Source: Burkholderiales bacterium
Lineage (GTDB): Bacteria; Pseudomonadota; Gammaproteobacteria; Burkholderiales; Burkholderiaceae_D
Direction: 5' to 3'
Length of the DNA stretch: 49,393 nt
NCBI GenBank assembly: GCA_016200845.1
Contig: JACQDW010000022.1
Span: 1-49,393, forward strand
The notes beneath the pieces are model-generated. The model worked only from the letters and a program-made list of their open reading frames with translations. It was not told where the DNA came from and ran no database searches. Below are positions 42,632-49,393 of the stretch, one piece after another. A program made the position numbers and the translations under genes. Position 1 is the stretch's first letter. The number at the start of each line of letters is the position of its first letter.

Positions 42632-42691
42632 GGAGTGCGAACTGCGACGTCGAGCGATATTTGGGGAAGACATGTGGGTAAAATTTTTCAT
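42608..42691 (-). CDS. Putative arginine leader peptide upstream of argD
   Basis: A short frame of 27 codons from ATG 42691, or 21 from the internal ATG 42673, ending in TAA. Its middle reads N-I-A-R-R-R-S-S-H-S, with consecutive Arg codons CGA-CGT-CGC, followed by a strong terminator and then argD-argF-argG. By analogy with amino-acid leader peptides it could sense charged Arg tRNA. Neither start has a good ribosome site; a weak TACACT -10 box about eight bases before ATG 42691 would make a nearly leaderless message. The peptide could instead be chance. The function is inference. Confidence 0.55.
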   Translation of the reverse strand: MKNFTHMSSPNIARRRSSHSEPGKSCA

Positions 42692-42755
42692 GGGCGTAGT
42701 GTAACGGCTTTTTCGCATTTTTGCGCAACGCAATAAAAATTTTTTTTGATTATTG

Positions 42756-42858
42756 AGGACTTGCGCAAAATTGCGCTGGCTAGGCGCGGAGGTGAAGACA
42801 GTACAAATGTACGGCAAGCCGAACGCAACAACGCCAGCGTCTGTTTTGTGAAAGTCCT
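42756..42858. repeat. About 100-bp imperfect palindrome (intergenic repeat-like)
   Basis: The ends AGGACTTGCGCAAAA and TTTTGTGAAAGTCCT form inverted terminal repeats (13 of 15 matching). Inside, CGCTGGC and GCCAGCG form a second arm pair, and GTACAAATGTAC is a central near-palindrome. The style matches REP/MITE-like elements common between genes in Burkholderiales. Only one copy is seen here. It abuts, and by two bases overlaps, the stop codon of the reductase gene and may end its transcript. Confidence 0.6.
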
Positions 42859-43888
42859 ATGATTTTTGTGCCAGGTCGGCTTCTGAGGTAAACGAGTCGG
42901 CAAAAAATGCATCTGCGGGTAAATTATATTGGCCTACAAAATCGCGTTTAGCCGATTCCACCATAATAGGTGCGCCGCAAGCATAGACTTCAAAACCTGA
43001 AAGATCGGCATGGTCGGTATACACCGCTTGATGAACAAAACCCGAACGGCCTTGCCACTGGTCTTCGGCTAATGCGTCAGAGATGACGGGAATGTAGGTG
43101 AAGTCGGGTAGTGTGCTTGCCCATTCTTGACATGAAAGATGCATATACAAATCTTGCGGGCGGCGACCGCCCCAATATAGATGCACAGGGCGTTGAGATT
43201 CCAGATGCACCAATTGTTCGACGATGGCTTTGATCGGTGCGAAGCCCGTACCGGACGCTAATAAGATGATAGGTTTGTCGCTGTCTTCTCGCAAAAAGAA
43301 GCTGCCTTGTGGGCCTTCTATACGCATGATGTCGCGTTCCTTGAGCGTGCCAAACACTTGGTCGGTGAAATAGCCACCGGGCATGTGACGCAGATGCAAG
43401 CTCAAGGTATCAGCCAGATGCGGCGCACTGGCCAGACTATAGCTGCGGCGCTTGCCATCTTTGAGCAAAAATTCTATGTATTGCCCTGCGCGGTAATTGA
43501 GTTTTTCGTTGGCGGGGAGCTGTAATTGAATCAGCATCACGTCGTCTGATAATTTTTCTAATTTGGCGATACGACTAGGGAGTTTTTTGACGGGATAATC
43601 ATCGTCAGCCAGCATTTCGCGGGCTTCGATGACGACATCGGATTGCGGTTTGGCGCAGCAAAACAGTGCGCCACCTTGTGCTTCTTCTTCAGCGCTTAAG
43701 GCCTTTTCTTGATGATTGCCGTGAACCACCGTGCCTTGACTGACTTTACCTTTGCACGAACCGCAAGCCCCATTTTTGCAACCGTATGGCAAAATGAAGC
43801 CTGCGCGTAAGGCGGCACTTAAGATGGTTTCATCAGCATCGCAATTGAATTGGCGACCGCTGGGTGTGAGACTGACTTGGAACGTCAT
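42857..43888 (-). CDS. Ferredoxin-type NAD(P)H oxidoreductase (CDP-6-deoxy-delta-3,4-glucoseen reductase-like)
   Basis: Electron-transfer flavoprotein with three domains in 343 residues. An N-terminal plant-type 2Fe-2S ferredoxin domain has Cys37, Cys42, Cys45 and Cys77/78. The FAD-binding domain has R-R-S-Y-S-L-A-S. The NAD(P)-binding domain has L-L-A-S-G-T-G-F-A-P-I-K. ATG 43888 follows a CAGGAA ribosome site; a longer frame to 43969 adds residues unlike the family. Betaproteobacterial proteins of this type are often annotated after CDP-glucoseen reductase, but no deoxysugar genes are nearby, so the electron acceptor is unknown. Divergent from the SDR gene. Confidence 0.88.
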   Translation of the reverse strand: MTFQVSLTPSGRQFNCDADETILSAALRAGFILPYGCKNGACGSCKGKVSQGTVVHGNHQEKALSAEEEAQGGALFCCAKPQSDVVIEAREMLADDDYPVKKLPSRIAKLEKLSDDVMLIQLQLPANEKLNYRAGQYIEFLLKDGKRRSYSLASAPHLADTLSLHLRHMPGGYFTDQVFGTLKERDIMRIEGPQGSFFLREDSDKPIILLASGTGFAPIKAIVEQLVHLESQRPVHLYWGGRRPQDLYMHLSCQEWASTLPDFTYIPVISDALAEDQWQGRSGFVHQAVYTDHADLSGFEVYACGAPIMVESAKRDFVGQYNLPADAFFADSFTSEADLAQKS

Positions 43889-43929
43889 ACTATTCCTGAA
43901 AAATGAATTGAGTTTGATTGAGTATCGAC

Positions 43930-44841
43930 GTGAATAATCCCAGTTTTCCATCCGCTTCCAAGTGGGCAAAGCCTCGTTGCCTGATCATCGGTTGCGGTGA
44001 CGTCGGCATGCGTTTGCTACCCATGTTGTGTCAGCGCTTTCGGGTATTCGCGGTCACAAGTCAGCCGCCAACATCAGAACGCTTTCATGCATTGCGTCAC
44101 GCGGGAGCGATTCCACTGGTCGCTGACCTCGATCAGCCTGCGAGTTTGCGTCGCCTTGCTGGATTGGCACAAGTGATTGTGCATCTGGCGCCGCCGCAAA
44201 CGGAAGGTCATGCTGACAAGAGGACACGTCGTTTGGCCGCTATTTTACCCGAGAAGGCGCGTCTTGTTTATATCAGCACGACCGGAGTCTATGGTGATGG
44301 TGGTGGCACATCTTTTGACGAAACCAGACCAGTCAAGCCAGCCAATGCACGCGCTCAGCGTCGGGTCTCTGCCGAGACTAGCTTGCGCAACTGGGCGCGG
44401 CGACGCTCTGGGCATCTGAGTATTTTGCGCGTGCCGGGGATTTATGCCGAAGATAGGCTGCCCCTGGAGCGTATTAAAAAAGGCTCGCCCGCTTTGCTGG
44501 CTGAGGATGATGTGTTTAGCAATCATATACATGCTGATGATCTGGCGTATTTGATTTTTCTGGCTTGTTTTCGGGGCAGTGCTAACCGCGTTTATCATGC
44601 GGTCGATGATAGTGAACTCAAAATGGCAGATTACTTTGATTTGGTGGCAGATCATTTTGAACTGGCACGAGTGCCGCGTATGTCGCGGGCAGAATTAACA
44701 CAATGCGCAACGCCATTGACGATGTCGTTTATGTCAGAGTCGCGGCGTTTAAAAAATGACAGAATTAAACGAGAATTGGCCGCCAAATTGCGCTTTCCGA
44801 CCGTGCAAGCGACGTTGGTACAAATGCGTGACAAGACATAG
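43930..44841 (+). CDS. SDR-family NAD(P)-dependent protein, YeeZ-like
   Basis: Rossmann-fold protein with N-terminal nucleotide loop L-I-I-G-C-G-D-V-G (about 16-24), I-S-T-T-G-V-Y-G-D-G-G-G in the middle, and L-R-V-P-G-I-Y-A. This is the YeeZ subgroup of extended/atypical SDR epimerase-like proteins. The usual Y-x-x-x-K catalytic pair is not obvious, so enzymatic activity is uncertain. The GTG at 43930 gives 303 residues; a TTG at 43918 in the same frame is also possible. It starts about 40 bases from the divergent reductase gene, so the two share a promoter region. Confidence 0.8.
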   Translation: MNNPSFPSASKWAKPRCLIIGCGDVGMRLLPMLCQRFRVFAVTSQPPTSERFHALRHAGAIPLVADLDQPASLRRLAGLAQVIVHLAPPQTEGHADKRTRRLAAILPEKARLVYISTTGVYGDGGGTSFDETRPVKPANARAQRRVSAETSLRNWARRRSGHLSILRVPGIYAEDRLPLERIKKGSPALLAEDDVFSNHIHADDLAYLIFLACFRGSANRVYHAVDDSELKMADYFDLVADHFELARVPRMSRAELTQCATPLTMSFMSESRRLKNDRIKRELAAKLRFPTVQATLVQMRDKT

Positions 44842-44878
44842 GAGTACAATGCCTGTATTCCATGACGTATCGTATTGA

Positions 44879-45748
44879 ATGAATTCTATGAAGCCTCAAC
44901 TCAATGTGGATCTGCATTGCCACTCTACTGTTTCCGACGGTGTGTTCGCCCCCGATGTCTTAGCACGTCGCGCCCATGCAAATGGTGTGGATGTCTGGGC
45001 GTTGACCGATCACGATGAAGTCGGTGGCATTGCGCTGGCGCGTCAGACAGCACAGGAACTTGGCATGCAATTTTTGACAGGAGTGGAAATTTCCGTGACT
45101 TGGGCGAATAAAACCGTCCACATCGTCGGTATCAATTTCGATGAAACAAATGCCGACTTACTAGCTGGTTTGCAGCGTACCCGTTCTGGTCGCCAGCAAC
45201 GCGCCGAGGAAATAGCAGCAGGCTTGGCGAAAGTCGGTATTCCGAATTGTTATGAAGGCGCTTTGAAGTATGTGGGCAATCCGGATTTGATCTCGCGCTC
45301 GCATTTCGCACGCTATTTGGTGGAAATTGGGATTCGTCCAGACGTCTCTAGTGTATTTAAGTCTTACCTCGCCGATGGTTTGCCAGGTTTTGTTCCACAT
45401 CGTTGGGCGAGTTTGTCGGATGCAGTCGCATGGATTACCGGAGCGGGTGGCGTGGCGATTATCGCGCATCCGGGACGCTATGATTTAAGTCCCCTGGCGT
45501 TCGATGCACTGTTCACCGAATTTAAGAGTTTAGGTGGAACCGGGATAGAGGTTGTGACCGGCAGCCATACTCCAGATCAATATGAAGAGTATGCGCGCGT
45601 CGCGTTACAGTATGGATTTGCTGCCTCACGCGGCTCCGATTTTCATGCCCCTGATGATCATTCACCAGACTTAGGACAAATTCCTCCTTTGCCTAAGGAG
45701 CTGACGCCAGTCTGGAGTGAGATCTTGAATTCAGTGAGTGTGCCTTGA
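44879..45748 (+). CDS. PHP-domain phosphoesterase, RNase AM/YciV (TrpH) type
   Basis: Metal-dependent phosphoesterase. In E. coli the relative (Rnm, formerly YciV/TrpH) trims the 5' ends of rRNA and hydrolyses 3',5'-bisphosphonucleotides. The 289 residues show the PHP motifs D-L-H-C-H-S-T-V-S-D-G near the N-terminus, L-T-D-H-D-E-V, G-V-E-I-S, I-A-H-P-G-R-Y, and G-S-D-F-H-A near the C-terminus, covering the expected metal ligands. Start choice between ATG 44879 and ATG 44888 is open. The nearby YciO/Sua5-family gene recalls the yciV-yciO neighbourhood of enterobacteria, here interrupted by htpX. Confidence 0.88.
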   Translation: MNSMKPQLNVDLHCHSTVSDGVFAPDVLARRAHANGVDVWALTDHDEVGGIALARQTAQELGMQFLTGVEISVTWANKTVHIVGINFDETNADLLAGLQRTRSGRQQRAEEIAAGLAKVGIPNCYEGALKYVGNPDLISRSHFARYLVEIGIRPDVSSVFKSYLADGLPGFVPHRWASLSDAVAWITGAGGVAIIAHPGRYDLSPLAFDALFTEFKSLGGTGIEVVTGSHTPDQYEEYARVALQYGFAASRGSDFHAPDDHSPDLGQIPPLPKELTPVWSEILNSVSVP

Positions 45749-45802
45749 TATAGAGCTTGGTTTTAGTCTTGTCGTTATTTAGGGTAGTAGGGAGAACAAA
45801 CA

Positions 45803-46678
45803 ATGAAACGAATTTTTTTATTTATCGCAACGAACCTGGCGGTGATGTTGGTGCTGTCCGTGGTGCTTTCGCTTCTGGGCGTGAATCGTTATTTGACGGC
45901 GCATGGTTTGCAATTGGGAACACTACTGGCGTTTTCTTTAGTGGTTGGATTTACTGGCGCTATTTTCTCTCTTTTGATCAGTAAGCCAATGGCAAAATGG
46001 TCTACCGGTGCGCGTGTGATTGAGAGTCCCGCATCATCGACCGAGGCGTGGCTGGTGAATGTGGTGCAAACTCTGGCGCAACGGGCTGGTATAGGCATGC
46101 CAGAAGTGGCGATTTATAACGGTGAACCGAATGCGTTTGCGACCGGTGCATTTAAGGATTCCGCCTTGGTTGCTGTGTCCACAGGCCTGTTGGAGAGCAT
46201 GACCAAAGAAGAAGTCGAAGCTGTTCTGGGACATGAAGTCGCCCATATCGCTAACGGCGACATGGTGACGATGGCCTTGATTCAAGGCGTGGTGAATACC
46301 TTTGTTGTGTTCTTGGCGCGTGTTGTTGGCTATTTTGTTGATAGTTTTTTGTCGCGCGACGAAGACGATCATCATCAAGGTATTGGTTATTATGTGACCG
46401 TATTTGTTTGTGAAATTTTGTTTGGGATTGCTGCTTCGATGATTGTGGCGTGGTTCTCGCGTCAGCGTGAATTCAGAGCAGATGCAGGTTCGGCTCAGTT
46501 GTTGGGGAATCGCCAGCCTATGATCAATGCCTTGGCCCGCTTGGGTGGGATGGAACCGGGTGAGTTGCCAAAATCGATGGCGGCGGCTGGTATTAGTGAT
46601 AAGGCAGGGTGGGGCGCATTGTTTTCTACTCACCCTCCAATGGAAGAGCGCATTGCCGCTTTACAGCAAGCGCGTTAA
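45803..46678 (+). CDS. htpX: Membrane zinc metalloprotease HtpX
   Basis: Stress-induced inner-membrane protease taking part in quality control with FtsH. The 291 residues show two N-terminal membrane segments (4-26 and 38-59), the zinc motif H-E-V-A-H (144-148), and two more hydrophobic segments (about 160-178 and 200-215). A conserved R-Q-R-E-F-R-A-D segment supplies the third ligand, and there is a C-terminal [18 protein letters not shown] ribosome site precedes the ATG, and a terminator follows the gene. Confidence 0.96.
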   Translation: MKRIFLFIATNLAVMLVLSVVLSLLGVNRYLTAHGLQLGTLLAFSLVVGFTGAIFSLLISKPMAKWSTGARVIESPASSTEAWLVNVVQTLAQRAGIGMPEVAIYNGEPNAFATGAFKDSALVAVSTGLLESMTKEEVEAVLGHEVAHIANGDMVTMALIQGVVNTFVVFLARVVGYFVDSFLSRDEDDHHQGIGYYVTVFVCEILFGIAASMIVAWFSRQREFRADAGSAQLLGNRQPMINALARLGGMEPGELPKSMAAAGISDKAGWGALFSTHPPMEERIAALQQAR

Positions 46679-46692
46679 TGCGTGGTAGTGAG

Positions 46693-46727
46693 AATGACGG
46701 AGGCAATTTGCCTCCGTTGTCATTTTT
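46693..46727 (+). terminator. Terminator after htpX
   Basis: GACGGAGGC, loop AATTT, GCCTCCGTTGTC followed by ATTTTT; the outer AATGAC/GTCATT pairs extend the stem with a small bulge. It starts 15 bases after the htpX stop and ends 24 bases before the next gene. Confidence 0.82.
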
Positions 46728-46750
46728 AGCTAGATTTTTACTCTCCAACT

Positions 46751-47374
46751 ATGAGTCAATTTTTTCAGTTGCATCCAGAAAATCCGCAAGCCCGTTTGGT
46801 GAAGCAGGCGGTGCAGATTATTTCTCAGGGCGGTATCGTGGCCTTGCCCACCGATTCTTGTTATGCCTTGGTGTGTCATCTTGATGATAAGGATGCTGTG
46901 TTGCGTTTGCGCCGGATTCGCGGCGTCGATGAAAAGCATCATTTGACCTTATTGTGTCGCGATTTATCTGAGATCGCTCAGTATGCGAAGGTCGACAATC
47001 GGCAGTTTCGTATGTTGAAAGCGGCAACGCCGGGGCCTTTCACTTTTATTTTGGAAGCAACCAAAGAGGTGCCACGTCGCCTTAGTCATCCGTCACGCAA
47101 AACCATAGGTTTGCGCGTACCAGAGAACCGGATTGCCCATGCTGTGCTGGAAGAATTGAAGCAGGCATTATTAGGAACGACCTTGATTTTGCCGGGGGAT
47201 GAAGAAGCGATTACTGATGCCGAGACCATACGTGAACGTCTGGAAAAGCAAATCGATTTAGTGATCGATGGCGGGGCTTGTAGCTTGACGCCGACCACGG
47301 TGATCGATATGACTTCGGATCTGCCGGAGTTATTGCGACATGGTCGAGGTGATCCTGCTTTGTTTGGATTGTGA
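46751..47374 (+). CDS. Sua5/YciO/YrdC-family protein (L-threonylcarbamoyladenylate synthase-like)
   Basis: The 207 residues form a YrdC-type domain with G-G-I-V-A-L-P-T-D-S-C-Y-A-L near residues 27-40, and K-A-A-T-P-G-P-F-T-F-I-L and S-x-K-T-I-G-L-R-V-P-E-N later. The family makes the threonylcarbamoyl-AMP intermediate for tRNA t6A37. The R-L-R-R-I-R-G-V-D-E-K-H-H-L-T-L-L-C block is of YciO style rather than TsaC, and YciO proteins have weak or different activity, so I leave the symbol blank. It is followed 3 bases later by the methyltransferase gene, consistent with an operon. Confidence 0.85.
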   Translation: MSQFFQLHPENPQARLVKQAVQIISQGGIVALPTDSCYALVCHLDDKDAVLRLRRIRGVDEKHHLTLLCRDLSEIAQYAKVDNRQFRMLKAATPGPFTFILEATKEVPRRLSHPSRKTIGLRVPENRIAHAVLEELKQALLGTTLILPGDEEAITDAETIRERLEKQIDLVIDGGACSLTPTTVIDMTSDLPELLRHGRGDPALFGL

Positions 47375-47377
47375 AGC

Positions 47378-47965
47378 ATGATGTTCGCTCCTGTCTCTGA
47401 TTGGGTGCAGCGCTATCAGCTCGAGATTCCTGCAAATGCCGGGCCAGTGCTGGATCTGGCGTGTGGTGGTGGGCGTCATGCGCGTTTTTTGCGTGGGCTT
47501 GGCTATGACGTGTATGCGGTCGATCGTGATACGGCTGCGTTCTCTACATTGCGTGCGCAAGGCATCACCTGTCTGCAGCATGATCTGGAGAGTTCAAAGG
47601 ATGGCCTTGATCAGTCTGAGCAAAGCTTTCATTGGCCTTTCGAGCCAGAGCAGTTTGCCGGCATCGTCATTTGCAATTATTTGCATCGTCCCCTTATGCC
47701 ATCGATACTCGCCTCAATTAAAGACGGTGGCAGCTTAATTTATGAGACCTTTGCTGTCGGCAATGAGCGCTATGGGCGTCCGCGCAATCCGCGGTTTTTA
47801 CTGAAAGAGAATGAGTTATTAGAACACTTTGTGTTTGCTCAACGCTCTGGCTGGCATCAGCATTGCCTCGCTTTTGAGTCTGGCTTTGTCAACCGCGGTG
47901 ATGGCGCTGTCGTTCAGCGTATTTGCGTCCGGATTTTGCGGGACGCAATTTCGATAGGAATGTGA
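47378..47965 (+). CDS. SAM-dependent methyltransferase, class I
   Basis: The 195 residues show the SAM-binding motif V-L-D-L-A-C-G-G-G-R-H-A-R-F-L (about 24-38), a motif II acidic residue in V-Y-A-V-D-R-D (about 46-52), and I-V-I-C-N-Y-L-H-R-P in the middle. The pattern recalls small TehB-like methyltransferases, but no substrate can be assigned. It directly follows the YciO-type gene and precedes dapA by about 100 bases. Confidence 0.8.
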   Translation: MMFAPVSDWVQRYQLEIPANAGPVLDLACGGGRHARFLRGLGYDVYAVDRDTAAFSTLRAQGITCLQHDLESSKDGLDQSEQSFHWPFEPEQFAGIVICNYLHRPLMPSILASIKDGGSLIYETFAVGNERYGRPRNPRFLLKENELLEHFVFAQRSGWHQHCLAFESGFVNRGDGAVVQRICVRILRDAISIGM

Positions 47966-48064
47966 GATTTTTTGCTTGAAATAGAGGCAGAAGTCACCTT
48001 GATTTCCTCCCATGGCGGGTAACGATCCGCTACAATATTACCTTTACTTTTTTCTTGCGCTAAG

Positions 48065-48949
48065 ATGACAACGATTCAAGGAAGTTTGGTCGCGATTGTG
48101 ACCCCCATGCATGCAGACGGTAGCCTCGATATTCCTTGCTTGCGCAAGCTGATCGACTGGCATATCGCAGAAGGTACAGATGGCATCGTCATCGTTGGTA
48201 CCACTGGCGAGTCTCCTACGGTCAGTGTAGAAGAACATTGCGAATTAATCCGCGTCGCTGTTGAGCATGCTAACAAGCGCGTTCCCATTATTGCTGGTTC
48301 CGGTGGCAACTCCACCGCAGAAGCAATTGCCTTAACCAAGTTTGCGAAAGAAGCGGGCGCTGATGCCTCTTTGCAAGTGGTTCCTTATTACAATCGCCCT
48401 ACGCAAGAAGGCATGTATCAGCACTTCAAAAAAATTGCTGAATCTGTCGATATTCCTGTGATTTTGTATAACGTGCCAGGCCGTACGGTTGCTGATATGA
48501 GCAATGAGACGATACTGCGTTTGGCGCAAGTGCCGGGCATTATCGGTGTGAAAGATGCGACTGGCAATATCGCACGAGGTTTGGAATTATTGCGGTTGGC
48601 GCCAGCGTCTTTTGCGGTCTATTCAGGCGATGATCCGACTGCGATGACTCTGATGTTCTGCGGCGGCAAAGGCAATATTTCGGTGACTGCAAACGTCGCG
48701 CCCCGGGCTATGCACGAATTGTGTGTCGCTGCAATGAACGGTGAAGTTGCGAAAGCTGTGGAAATTAATCGTCGTTTGATTCCATTGCATGCCAAGCTGT
48801 TTATTGAGCCGAATCCTATCCCTGTGAAGTGGGCATTAAACCAGATGGGCATGATTCCAGAAGGAATTCGCTCACCTTTGCTTAGCCTGTCTGAGCAATA
48901 TCGTGATATTGTTCGTTCCGCTTTAGTTGAAGCTGGTGTATTACAATAA
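48065..48949 (+). CDS. dapA: 4-hydroxy-tetrahydrodipicolinate synthase
   Basis: Condenses pyruvate and aspartate semialdehyde in the lysine/diaminopimelate pathway, feeding both protein and peptidoglycan synthesis. The 294 residues contain the Schiff-base Lys163 (G-V-K-D-A-T-G-N), G-T-T-G-E-S (45-50), Y-Y-N-R-P (108-112), and Y135/R140 in [15 protein letters not shown] -10 box lies at 48031-48036, but I found no good -35. Upstream there is no sign of a lysine riboswitch. The gene is followed by bamC, as in E. coli. Confidence 0.97.
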   Translation: MTTIQGSLVAIVTPMHADGSLDIPCLRKLIDWHIAEGTDGIVIVGTTGESPTVSVEEHCELIRVAVEHANKRVPIIAGSGGNSTAEAIALTKFAKEAGADASLQVVPYYNRPTQEGMYQHFKKIAESVDIPVILYNVPGRTVADMSNETILRLAQVPGIIGVKDATGNIARGLELLRLAPASFAVYSGDDPTAMTLMFCGGKGNISVTANVAPRAMHELCVAAMNGEVAKAVEINRRLIPLHAKLFIEPNPIPVKWALNQMGMIPEGIRSPLLSLSEQYRDIVRSALVEAGVLQ

Positions 48950-48965
48950 TCGCCATCTTGGTATC

Positions 48966-48992
48966 GCCCGATTCACTATGATAGTGTCGGGC
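48966..48992 (+). terminator. Hairpin between dapA and bamC (possible weak terminator)
   Basis: GCCCGA-TT-CACT, loop ATGAT, AGTG-TCGGGC: a ten-base-pair stem with a two-base bulge. Only a short T-tract follows (AAGTTT), so it may be a partial terminator or an mRNA processing hairpin in a dapA-bamC transcript. Confidence 0.5.
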
Positions 48993-49028
48993 AAGTTTGA
49001 TAGATCACAATTCCTAGGGATGTCTCAC

Positions 49029-49393
49029 ATGGCAAAAAGTGTTGTTGCTCATAAAAAGATGGTTCGTGCTTTAGCTGGCGTAATCGGATTTTCTGCTTTA
49101 ACGACTGGATGTAGCTTCGTTGGTAATATTTCTGACTCAAATCGTATTGATTATCGCAGTGCGGCTCAAGCAAAAACAACGCAGCTGGAAGTGCCTCCCG
49201 ATTTGACGCAAATTCGACGTGATAATCGTTTTTCGATTCCTGATGCTGAGCAAGGCAGTGCCACCGCTTCTTCCTACTCTGCCAATCGTGGCGGACGTCC
49301 TGTGGCGACAGCCAACGGTGTGGTCGCTTTAAATCAATTGAAAGACATGCGCGTGGAGCGCAATGGTAGTCAGCGCTATCTGGTAGTGAAGTT
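49029..49393 (+). CDS. bamC: Outer membrane assembly lipoprotein BamC (5' part)
   Basis: Lipoprotein of the BAM complex that inserts beta-barrel proteins into the outer membrane. The gene runs off the window, leaving 121 codons. The signal peptide ends in L-T-T-G-C, with Cys28 lipidated, and the mature part has D-Y-R-S-A and L-E-V-P-P-D-L-T, the conserved unstructured segment with which BamC binds BamD. ATG 49029 follows a TAGGGA ribosome site. The dapA-bamC order matches E. coli. Confidence 0.88.
   Translation, partial: MAKSVVAHKKMVRALAGVIGFSALTTGCSFVGNISDSNRIDYRSAAQAKTTQLEVPPDLTQIRRDNRFSIPDAEQGSATASSYSANRGGRPVATANGVVALNQLKDMRVERNGSQRYLVVK

Noticed and set aside
42459-42728. An 89-codon minus-strand frame between argD and the reductase gene
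   Set aside because: It runs through the terminator and out of frame into argD; composition is that of random AT-rich sequence.
47966-48064. Lysine riboswitch upstream of dapA
   Set aside because: The gap is only about 100 bases and shows none of the conserved L-box structure or terminator.
1-49393. tRNA, rRNA, CRISPR array, insertion sequence, prophage or attachment site
   Set aside because: None seen by eye on either strand: no cloverleaf with CCA-type end, no spaced direct repeats, no transposase or integrase gene.

Overview
The window reads as a chromosomal segment of a betaproteobacterium. The gene content and protein sequences resemble Burkholderiales, most likely Oxalobacteraceae of the Undibacterium/Herminiimonas type. 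This is a judgement from recognised sequence style; no search was run. I see no phage, insertion sequence, CRISPR array, rRNA or tRNA. Almost everything is core genome, densely packed, with several hairpin terminators at operon ends.

Region 1 (1-14.6 kb) is flagellar. A stator pair (MotA/MotB family, the MotC/MotD-like second set) converges on flgA, flgM and flgN. Divergently, flgBCDEFGHIJ encodes the rod, hook, L and P rings and the rod-cap muramidase, followed by flgKL for the hook-filament junction. Good sigma-28 promoters sit before flgM and flgK, so late genes and the anti-sigma factor are expected to switch on together after hook completion. A strong terminator closes flgL.

Region 2 (14.6-33 kb) is housekeeping: a PP2C phosphatase, a YdcH-like small protein, a DinG/YoaA helicase, a nitroreductase, a PBP7-type endopeptidase and GlnE. 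Then comes the yhdP-nitrilase-tldD cluster, in which the nitrilase has lost about 30 internal residues in frame. An iodotyrosine-deiodinase-like flavoprotein follows, then aroG (DAHP synthase) behind a Phe/Tyr-rich leader peptide and terminator, a periplasmic retroviral-type aspartic protease, and YajQ.

Region 3 (33-38.8 kb) is the most unusual. Behind murB lies a 1343-residue membrane NRPS-like enzyme: adenylation domain, carrier domain, then three membrane-pair plus beta-helix modules. This is the architecture of the epsilon-poly-L-lysine synthetase (Pls) family. Its gene is followed directly by a degenerate phosphopantetheinyl transferase that could prime it.

Region 4 (38.8-42.9 kb, minus strand) is an arginine operon, argD-argF-argG-ppnP. 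It is preceded by a small ORF with three consecutive Arg codons and a terminator that could form an attenuator. A roughly 100-bp imperfect palindrome of intergenic-repeat style lies upstream.

Region 5 (42.9-49.4 kb) holds a ferredoxin-type NAD(P)H oxidoreductase, a YeeZ-like SDR protein, an RNase AM/YciV-type PHP phosphoesterase, htpX, a YciO/Sua5-family protein, a methyltransferase, dapA and the 5' part of bamC.

The strongest leads are the two putative amino-acid attenuators (before aroG and before argD), the Pls-like synthetase with its transferase, and the internally deleted nitrilase.
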